The notes beneath the pieces are model-generated. The model had not been told where the DNA came from, did no database searches, and saw only the letters and a program-made list of their open reading frames with translations. A program made the translations under genes and the position numbers. A DNA stretch of 17,075 nucleotides, taken from positions 1-17,075 of the forward strand of contig JACCXW010000290.1 of NCBI GenBank assembly GCA_013696785.1, given 5' to 3'. This document shows, piece by piece, positions 11,958-17,075 of the stretch (positions within the stretch are counted from its first letter, which is position 1; each line of letters opens with the position of its first letter). Source of the DNA: Geodermatophilaceae bacterium (GTDB lineage: Bacteria; Actinomycetota; Actinomycetes; Mycobacteriales; Geodermatophilaceae).

Positions 11958-13877
11958 ATGTGCGGCCTGCTGGGCTTCGTGAGCAAGGACGGGCAGGCCA
12001 AGGCCCGCGTCGACGACATCACCGAAGCCATGCACCTGCTTCGTCACCGCGGCCCCGACGAGACCACGTCCTGGTCCGACGACGACGTCGTCCTTGCCTT
12101 TCAACGGCTGTCGATCATCGACCTGGACCTGAGCCACCAACCGCTGTCCTATCCAGGACCGGACGCCGGGGACGACGCCGAGGACCGCTACCGGATCATC
12201 TTCAACGGCGAGGTCTACAACTACGTCGAGCTGCGCGAACGGCTCAGCCGCGAGTTCGGTGCGGAGTTCCGCACGCGCGGCGACACCGAGGTCGTTGTCG
12301 CGGCGTACCGCTACCTCGGCGAAGACTGCGTGTCCGCCCTGCGCGGCATGTTCGCTTTCCTGATCTGGGACCGGCAGGAACGGCGTGCGTTCGGCGCCCG
12401 GGACCACTTCGGGATCAAGCCACTGTACGTCGCGACGAACGCCAGCGGCATCTTTCTGGGCTCGGAGAAGAAGAGCCTGCTCGCGTTGCTCGACCCCGCG
12501 CGAACCGCGGACATCGACCACCGGTCGCTGCAGCACTACCTCACGCTGCAGTACGTGCCCGAGCCGGCGTCGATGCACACCGCCATACGCCGGATCGAGA
12601 GCGGTACGGCGTTCACGATCGTGGACGGGACGCTGCACACCCGCCGGTACTTCCACCCGACATTCGCGGTGCGCGGTGACGGCGACCGCAAGGCGCTCTA
12701 CCGGCGGATCGAGGATGTGCTTCGCGATTCGGTGCGGGTGCACATGCGCGCCGACGTCACCGTCGGCGCATTCCTGTCCGGCGGGATCGACTCGACCGCG
12801 ATCGCGGCGCTGGCCAAGCAGGAGAACCCCGACCTGCTGACGTTCACCGTCGGCTTCGAGCGGCCCGGATTCTCCGAGATCGACGTTGCGGCAGAGTCGG
12901 CGGCGGCGATCGGCGTCACCCACATCACCCGTGTCGTGACGCCGCAGGAGTTCATGGACGCCGTACCGCTGATCGTGTGGTACCTCGACGATCCGGTGGC
13001 CGACCCGGCCCTTGTGCCACTGTGGTTCATCGCCCGGGAGGCCCGCAAGCACGTCAAGGTGGTCCTTTCCGGGGAGGGCGCTGACGAGTTGTTCGGCGGC
13101 TACAACATCTACCGGGAACCGCTGTCGCTACGACCATTCGAGAAGCTGCCGCGGCAGGTCAAGTCGGTACTGGGCAAGGCATCACAGCGGCTGCCCGACG
13201 GGATGCGGGGCAAGGACCTGCTGCGCCGTGGGTCGATCCCATTGGAGGAGCGTTACTACGGCAACGCCCGCATCTTCAGAGACGACGAGCTGGGGTTCCT
13301 GCGGACCCGCTCCCATGACGTGTCCTACCTCGACGTCACGCGCTCGCTCTACCAGCAGAATGCCGGGTACGACGCCGTCACCCGGATGCAGCACATCGAC
13401 CTGTTCACCTGGCTGCGCGGCGACATCCTTGTCAAGGCCGACAAGATGACGATGGCGAACTCACTGGAGCTTCGGGTGCCATTCCTCGACAAGGAAGTCT
13501 TCGCGGTCGCCTCGACGCTGACGGTCTCCGAGCGGGTCACCCGCGAGACCACGAAGTACGCGTTGCGGCAGGCTTTGCGCGACGTCGTACCGGCGCACAT
13601 CTTCGACCGGCGCAAGCTCGGCTTCCCGGTCCCCATCAGGCACTGGCTGGCCGACCAGATGTACGACTGGGCGCGCGGGATCATCAACGACAGCCAGGCG
13701 GACACGCTGCTGGACCGGCAGGCAGTGCTGGGGATGCTGGAGGCGCACCGGCGCGGGCCGGTCGACCTTTCGCGCAAGATCTGGACGGTGCTGATCTTCC
13801 TGCTCTGGCACGGGATCTTCGTCGAGCAGCGGATCCGCCCGGAGATCCCGGAGCCGGCTTACCCCGTCGCTCTCTGA
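11958..13877 (+). CDS. asnB: glutamine-dependent asparagine synthetase-type amidotransferase (AsnB/LtsA-like)
   Basis: A 639-residue class II glutamine amidotransferase fused to an ATP-dependent synthetase domain. Cys2 (MCGLLGF), exposed after Met removal, is the glutaminase nucleophile, supported by RHRGPDE, NGEVYNY and RGDTEV. The PP-loop SGGIDST (274-280) binds ATP, and SGEGADELFGGYN marks the synthetase site. Length and synteny match M. tuberculosis Rv2201 and the corynebacterial ltsA gene. LtsA amidates the meso-diaminopimelate of peptidoglycan precursors and affects lysozyme sensitivity; here the natural acceptor could be aspartate or the cell-wall precursor, and sequence alone does not decide. 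ATG 11958 is fixed by the Cys2 requirement; upstream GATCGGCGG is a weak ribosome binding site. It converges with adoK across a 15 bp gap. Confidence 0.95.
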   Translation: MCGLLGFVSKDGQAKARVDDITEAMHLLRHRGPDETTSWSDDDVVLAFQRLSIIDLDLSHQPLSYPGPDAGDDAEDRYRIIFNGEVYNYVELRERLSREFGAEFRTRGDTEVVVAAYRYLGEDCVSALRGMFAFLIWDRQERRAFGARDHFGIKPLYVATNASGIFLGSEKKSLLALLDPARTADIDHRSLQHYLTLQYVPEPASMHTAIRRIESGTAFTIVDGTLHTRRYFHPTFAVRGDGDRKALYRRIEDVLRDSVRVHMRADVTVGAFLSGGIDSTAIAALAKQENPDLLTFTVGFERPGFSEIDVAAESAAAIGVTHITRVVTPQEFMDAVPLIVWYLDDPVADPALVPLWFIAREARKHVKVVLSGEGADELFGGYNIYREPLSLRPFEKLPRQVKSVLGKASQRLPDGMRGKDLLRRGSIPLEERYYGNARIFRDDELGFLRTRSHDVSYLDVTRSLYQQNAGYDAVTRMQHIDLFTWLRGDILVKADKMTMANSLELRVPFLDKEVFAVASTLTVSERVTRETTKYALRQALRDVVPAHIFDRRKLGFPVPIRHWLADQMYDWARGIINDSQADTLLDRQAVLGMLEAHRRGPVDLSRKIWTVLIFLLWHGIFVEQRIRPEIPEPAYPVAL

Positions 13878-13892
13878 GAAAGGGGCGCGGGC

Positions 13893-14876
13893 TCAGCTCT
13901 GGGGCAGCAGCCGGACGCGGAGGTCAGCGGCGGCGTCGTCGCCGTACGCCGTAGCCATGCGGTCGACGAAGTCCTCGGGCTTGACGACGTACTCCTGGGT
14001 ACCCACGGTCTCGATGACCATCGTGGCGAGCAGGCTGCCGATCTGCGCCGACCGCTCCAACCCCAGCTCCCAGGACACGCCGGTCAGGAAGCCGGCCCGG
14101 AAGGCGTCGCCGACGCCGGTCGGGTCGACCCGGCGGACCTCACCTGCGATCGGGACGCGGACGGTGTCGATGGCTTTGCCGGTGATCTCGACGCCTTCCT
14201 TGCCGAGTGTCGTGACCCGGATCTGCACCCGCTCGAGAATGTCCTCGGCGCCCCAGCCGGTCTTCTGCTCCAGCAGGCTGCGCTCGTAGTTGTTGGTGAT
14301 CAGGTACGCCGCGCCGTCCACGAGTTCGCGGATCTCCGCGCCGTCCATCCGGGCCAGCTGCTGCGACGGATCGGCCACGAACGCGTGGCCGCCCTGCAGG
14401 GATTCCCGGGTGTGCCGGATCATCGCCGCGGGATCGTTGGGGCTGATGACGACGAGATCCAGCCCCCCGACCCGGGCGGCGATCGGGGCGAGCTCGATCT
14501 CGCGCGCCTCCGACATCGCTCCGGGGTAGAACGACGCGAGCTGGCTCATGTCATTGTCGGTCGTGCAGATGAATCGGGCGGTGAGCGCGATGTTGCTGAC
14601 GTGCACCGATTCGCAGTCGACGCCGTGCCGCTCCAGCCACGACCGGTAGTCGTCGAAGTCGGCGCCCACGGCACCGACGAGGATCGGCTGCAGTCCGAGT
14701 TGGGCCATGCCGAACGCGATGTTCGCGGCGATCCCGCCGCGGTGCACCACCAGGTCGTCGACGAGGAAGGACAGCGACACGTGGTCGAGTTGGTCGGCCA
14801 GCAGCTGCTCGCTGAACAGACCTGGGAAGTGCATCAGGTTGTCGGTGGCGATGGAACCGGTCACGGCGATCTGCAC
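13893..14876 (-). CDS. adoK: adenosine kinase / PfkB-family sugar kinase
   Basis: A 327-residue PfkB (ribokinase-like) kinase. It matches M. tuberculosis AdoK (Rv2202c, 324 residues) along its length: MQIAVTGSIATDNLM at the N-terminus, HRGGIAANIAFGMAQLG, ASFYPGAMSEAR, VADPSQQLARMDG and the catalytic signature DPTGVGDAFRAGF (251-263), with the general base Asp257. Members phosphorylate adenosine to AMP in purine salvage; the mycobacterial enzyme is unusual in being PfkB-like but unlike human adenosine kinase. ATG 14876 is preceded by an AGGGA on the minus strand about ten bases upstream. The Rv2203 counterpart that separates adoK from the Fe-S gene in M. tuberculosis is absent. Sugar specificity cannot be excluded from sequence alone. 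Confidence 0.93.
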   Translation of the reverse strand: MQIAVTGSIATDNLMHFPGLFSEQLLADQLDHVSLSFLVDDLVVHRGGIAANIAFGMAQLGLQPILVGAVGADFDDYRSWLERHGVDCESVHVSNIALTARFICTTDNDMSQLASFYPGAMSEAREIELAPIAARVGGLDLVVISPNDPAAMIRHTRESLQGGHAFVADPSQQLARMDGAEIRELVDGAAYLITNNYERSLLEQKTGWGAEDILERVQIRVTTLGKEGVEITGKAIDTVRVPIAGEVRRVDPTGVGDAFRAGFLTGVSWELGLERSAQIGSLLATMVIETVGTQEYVVKPEDFVDRMATAYGDDAAADLRVRLLPQS

Positions 14877-14909
14877 GGAGAGTCCCTACGGCCGGGAGTG
14901 GACTGGGCA

Positions 14910-14915
14910 ACACTA
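14910..14915 (-). promoter_or_regulatory. candidate -10 element for adoK
   Basis: Minus-strand TAGTGT fits TANNNT and would start transcription roughly 27 bases before ATG 14876, giving a leader that contains the AGGGA ribosome binding site. No clear -35 box. Confidence 0.25.
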
Positions 14916-14989
14916 TCTGTGCGCTAGCGGCAGCGGCGACGGTTCACGGGCAATACGGCGCGGCCGATTTCACCGGTGAGGCAGCACGA

Positions 14990-15018
14990 AGGGGGCCTCG
15001 CCACGGCGACGGCCCCCT
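14990..15018 (-). terminator. hairpin terminator after the IscA/ErpA-type gene
   Basis: An 8 bp perfect inverted repeat, AGGGGGCC at 14990-14997 and GGCCCCCT at 15011-15018, is extended inward by TCGC/GCGA with one bulged base. It gives a very stable GC-rich stem 17 bp beyond the stop of the Fe-S carrier gene. There is no U-tract on the minus strand, as is common for actinobacterial intrinsic terminators. It also lies upstream of adoK and would isolate adoK from the genes above. Confidence 0.6.
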
Positions 15019-15035
15019 CGGTGGGTCAGCTCAGA

Positions 15036-15398
15036 TCAGTGGAACGAATCCCCGCAGGCGCACGAACCGCCGGCGTTCGGGTTGTCGATCGTGAAGCCCT
15101 GCTTCTCGATCGTGTCGACGAAGTCGATGCTGGCACCGGCGAGATAGGGAACGCTCATCCGGTCGACCACCACCCCGACCCCTTCGAAGTCGTTGACGAC
15201 GTCTCCGTCCAGCGAGCGCTCGTCGAAGAAGAGCTGGTACCGCAGGCCCGAGCAACCACCGGGCTGGACGGCGATCCGCAACCGCAGGTCATCGCGGCCT
15301 TCTTGGTCGAGCAGAGCCTTGACCTTGGAGGAGGCCTGCTCGGTGAGCAGCACTCCGGTCGGGGCGTCGGTGCTGGTGGCGGTGTCCTGAACGCTCAT
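15036..15398 (-). CDS. erpA: A-type iron-sulfur carrier (IscA/ErpA/HesB family)
   Basis: A 120-residue HesB-type protein that receives and delivers Fe-S clusters to apo-proteins in the cytoplasm. The three conserved cluster-ligand cysteines are present: Cys49 in PGGCSGLRY, and Cys113 and Cys115 in GGSCACGDSF at the C-terminus. The N-terminus has a short Thr/Ser/Asp-rich extension. ATG 15398 is chosen because it has GGGAG seven bases upstream (minus strand) and gives the normal length, like Rv2204c (118 residues); the longer open frame from 15467 adds an unrelated arginine-rich segment. It stands between glycerate kinase and adoK, and is followed by a strong hairpin. Whether it serves the Rieske protein or aconitase-type enzymes is not shown; the symbol reflects family membership. 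Confidence 0.92.
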   Translation of the reverse strand: MSVQDTATSTDAPTGVLLTEQASSKVKALLDQEGRDDLRLRIAVQPGGCSGLRYQLFFDERSLDGDVVNDFEGVGVVVDRMSVPYLAGASIDFVDTIEKQGFTIDNPNAGGSCACGDSFH

Positions 15399-15465
15399 GG
15401 AACTCCCATCGGGAGGATGTGTGCTGTCTCTTCGGGCCAACGCGGTCACCCGCGAACCGATTCCC

Positions 15466-15471
15466 ATGCTA
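15466..15471 (-). promoter_or_regulatory. candidate -10 element for the Fe-S carrier gene
   Basis: Minus-strand TAGCAT in the 82 bp gap between the glycerate kinase stop and ATG 15398. It would yield a leader of about 60 bases. No matching -35 box at normal spacing, so this is weak. Confidence 0.25.
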
Positions 15472-15480
15472 CGCGAGCGA

Positions 15481-16602
15481 TCAACCGCGGCTCCACTCCC
15501 GCGCCACCCGCCGCGCCAACGTGGTCAGCGTCCTGGCCGGGTCGCGCATAGCAGCGGCCACCGAGCCGGACTCCTCGGTCATCGAGTACGCCGCGTCGAC
15601 GCCGGCGGCGGCACGTTCCCTCCGACCGACGGACACCTGCCCGGCGAGGACCACACACGGCACCGCCCGTTCGGCCGAGGCCGCCGCCACTCCCCCGGGT
15701 ACCTTGCCGCGCAGGGACTGCGAGTCGAAGCTGCCCTCGCCGGTGACGACGAGGCCGGCGCGGTCGAGTTCGGCGTCGAGACCGACCAGCTGCATGACGG
15801 TCCCCAACCCCTGCTCGCGACTGCCGCCGAGAGCCAGCAGTGCCGCACCAAGCCCGCCGGCGGCGCCACCTCCGGGCAGCTGAGCAAGCCCGCCCGGTGC
15901 GCCGGCCACGTCGCGCTCGACGATCCCGGCCCATCGGCCCAGGGCGGCGTCGAGACGCTGCACCGCGTCTGGATCGGCGCCCTTTTGTGGCCCGAACACG
16001 GCCGACGCACCGTGTAGGCCGACCAGCGGGTTGTCCACGTCGCTCGCCGCCACCAGCTCCACACCGCGAAGCAGCGGCACCCCCTCGACCAGCTCGAGCG
16101 CGATCAGGGAGCCGCCGCCGTACGGGAGGGGTGAGCCCTGACCGTCCAGCAGCGACAGGCCGACGGCCATGAGCATCCCGGCGCCGGCATCGTTCGTCGC
16201 CGACCCGCCGAGCCCGACGACGACGCGACGGGCGCCGGCCTCCACCGCGGCCAACAGCAACTGGCCCACGCCGTACGACGTGGTACGCAGCGGGTCGCGC
16301 TCGTCCTCGGTCAACAGGTGCAACCCGCAGGCCTGGGCGCATTCGACGTACGCGGTCGGGCCGACGATCAGGATCTGCGCCTGAACCGGCCGCCCCATCG
16401 GATCCGACACCCGGACATCCAAGAGGCGCCCGTCGAGAACGCAAGCAAGGGTGTCGACGAAGCCGGGGCCGCCGTCGGACAGCGGACGAAGGACCAGTTC
16501 GTCGGCGGGTGCCGCGTCCCGCCAGCCGGCCGCGATGGCCTCGGCAGCCTCGGCGGCGGTGAGGGTGCCGCCGAAGGAGTCCGGGGCGATCAGGACCCGC
16601 AC
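15481..16602 (-). CDS. glycerate kinase (GlxK/GarK type)
   Basis: A 373-residue class I glycerate kinase, normal length for the family (about 370-380). It phosphorylates glycerate with ATP, feeding photorespiratory, glyoxylate or sugar-acid carbon into glycolysis. Landmarks are the N-terminal strand MRVLIAPDSFGGTLTAAEAA, the SDGGPGFVDTL acid/phosphate loop, GLGGSATNDAGAGML, the ASDVDNPL segment, the GGGAAGGLGAALL glycine loop and VVTGEGSFDSQSLRGKVPGG near the C-terminus. The GTG at 16602 follows the stop of the upstream hydrolase after one base, so the pair is probably translated as an operon. It is syntenic with Rv2205c of M. tuberculosis. Whether the product is 2- or 3-phosphoglycerate cannot be read from sequence. 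Confidence 0.93.
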   Translation of the reverse strand: MRVLIAPDSFGGTLTAAEAAEAIAAGWRDAAPADELVLRPLSDGGPGFVDTLACVLDGRLLDVRVSDPMGRPVQAQILIVGPTAYVECAQACGLHLLTEDERDPLRTTSYGVGQLLLAAVEAGARRVVVGLGGSATNDAGAGMLMAVGLSLLDGQGSPLPYGGGSLIALELVEGVPLLRGVELVAASDVDNPLVGLHGASAVFGPQKGADPDAVQRLDAALGRWAGIVERDVAGAPGGLAQLPGGGAAGGLGAALLALGGSREQGLGTVMQLVGLDAELDRAGLVVTGEGSFDSQSLRGKVPGGVAAASAERAVPCVVLAGQVSVGRRERAAAGVDAAYSMTEESGSVAAAMRDPARTLTTLARRVAREWSRG

Positions 16603-16603
16603 C

Positions 16604-17075
16604 TCAGCTAGCCGCGGCGACGATCTCGCGTGCGACCGCGCTCGCCCCGGGATCGCTCATCACAATGCTGTAGTGGTTCGCGCCGGGGACAACAGCGGTC
16701 GTGACGCGTTCGGGGTCGAAGTCGACGAGGCCGAGGCGGTGATCGTCGTACACGCCCTGCGGCTCGTTCTGGAGCCCTCGGGGTGCCCAGAGCAACACGG
16801 CCTCCGTCGTCGGTGTCTGGATCGCGTCGATCACCTGCTGGTTCAGGAGGATCTCCGAGCCGTCCGTGCGGACGGCGGCCAGCGAGCACGCCGAGCGCAG
16901 TTCCGGTTCCTCGCCGACAAGGTCGTATTGCACGTACTCCTCGATGTCCTCGGACCAGGCGTCTGCGAAAGCGGGATGCGCCTGCCAGAAGTCCCGGTAC
17001 GCCGCCCGGCTGGGGAACGTCATCGACAGCCGCTCGATCGCCGGGCCGAGGAAGGCGCCCAGCATGCCGTCGATG
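16604..17075 (-). CDS. alpha/beta hydrolase, C-terminal part (5' end outside window)
   Basis: The frame runs from the right edge (partial codon at 17075) to TGA at 16604-16606, giving about 157 residues. It covers the cap and C-terminal half of an alpha/beta-hydrolase: a lid-like region with AHPAFADAWSEDIEEYVQYDL, the strand and acid region TPTTEAVLLWAPRGL, and the C-terminal catalytic-His loop VPGANHYSIVM. The nucleophile elbow lies beyond the edge. It may be an esterase, lactonase or epoxide-hydrolase-like enzyme; the substrate is unknown. It sits one base upstream of the glycerate kinase GTG, suggesting shared transcription. A Met at 17065 is internal, since the frame continues open upstream. 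Confidence 0.8.
   Translation of the reverse strand, partial: IDGMLGAFLGPAIERLSMTFPSRAAYRDFWQAHPAFADAWSEDIEEYVQYDLVGEEPELRSACSLAAVRTDGSEILLNQQVIDAIQTPTTEAVLLWAPRGLQNEPQGVYDDHRLGLVDFDPERVTTAVVPGANHYSIVMSDPGASAVAREIVAAAS

Noticed and set aside
11901..13052. 383-codon minus-strand open frame antisense to asnB
   Set aside because: asnB on the plus strand carries all catalytic motifs through this region; the antisense product has no recognisable domain.
13870..13900. possible terminator hairpin CTGAG...CTCAG between asnB and adoK
   Set aside because: The stem is only five base pairs with a 13-base loop and overlaps both coding ends; too weak to call.

Overview
The window is chromosomal DNA from a high-GC actinomycete. 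The evidence is pervasive G/C at third codon positions, GTG and TTG starts, an actinobacterial-type respiratory cluster (diheme QcrC, three-helix QcrA Rieske protein, CtaF), and a gene order that follows Mycobacterium tuberculosis Rv2191 to Rv2205c with insertions and losses. The genus cannot be fixed from this sequence alone.

Left part (1-4724). The 3' end of a probable DEDD-exonuclease gene is followed by a DinB-like protein and a stand-alone Lrp/AsnC ligand-binding domain on the plus strand. Facing them on the minus strand is a compact unit: a receiver-like protein, trpD, and a spermidine-synthase-like methyltransferase, with overlapping ends. Upstream of that unit lie a decayed alpha/beta-hydrolase pseudogene and a CtaG-type cytochrome oxidase assembly gene.

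Centre (4799-9002). The plus-strand operon ctaE-qcrC-qcrA-qcrB encodes oxidase subunit III and the whole bcc (complex III) module of the bcc-aa3 supercomplex. It is preceded by a GC-rich repeat that encodes a 26-codon mini-ORF ending on the ctaE start codon. The qcrC/qcrA junction carries three tandem copies of a 17-18 bp unit that includes the stop/start signal.

Right part (9054-17075). A FrnE/DsbA-like protein with a cysteine-rich tail and a NYN-domain protein come next. They converge with no spacer on ctaC-ctaF (oxidase subunits II and IV, minus strand). A roughly 450 bp gap holds the relics of two dead genes (a GNAT acetyltransferase, and probably an AlkB-like dioxygenase). Then come asnB (plus), adoK, an IscA/ErpA-type Fe-S carrier, a glycerate kinase and the C-terminal part of an alpha/beta hydrolase (all minus).

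Together the core genes build the terminal branch of aerobic respiration: menaquinol is oxidised by QcrB/QcrA, electrons pass through the diheme QcrC to the CuA centre of CtaC, and oxygen is reduced in the oxidase, whose catalytic subunit CtaD is not in the window. CtaG supports copper and oxidase assembly, and the A-type carrier may supply Fe-S clusters. I saw no CRISPR array, rRNA, tRNA, insertion sequence or phage gene, and no convincing undescribed multi-gene system. The most interesting features are small ones: the repeat-borne leader ORF, the triplicated coupling junction, gene relics, an atypical receiver protein, and several start codons that look leaderless.
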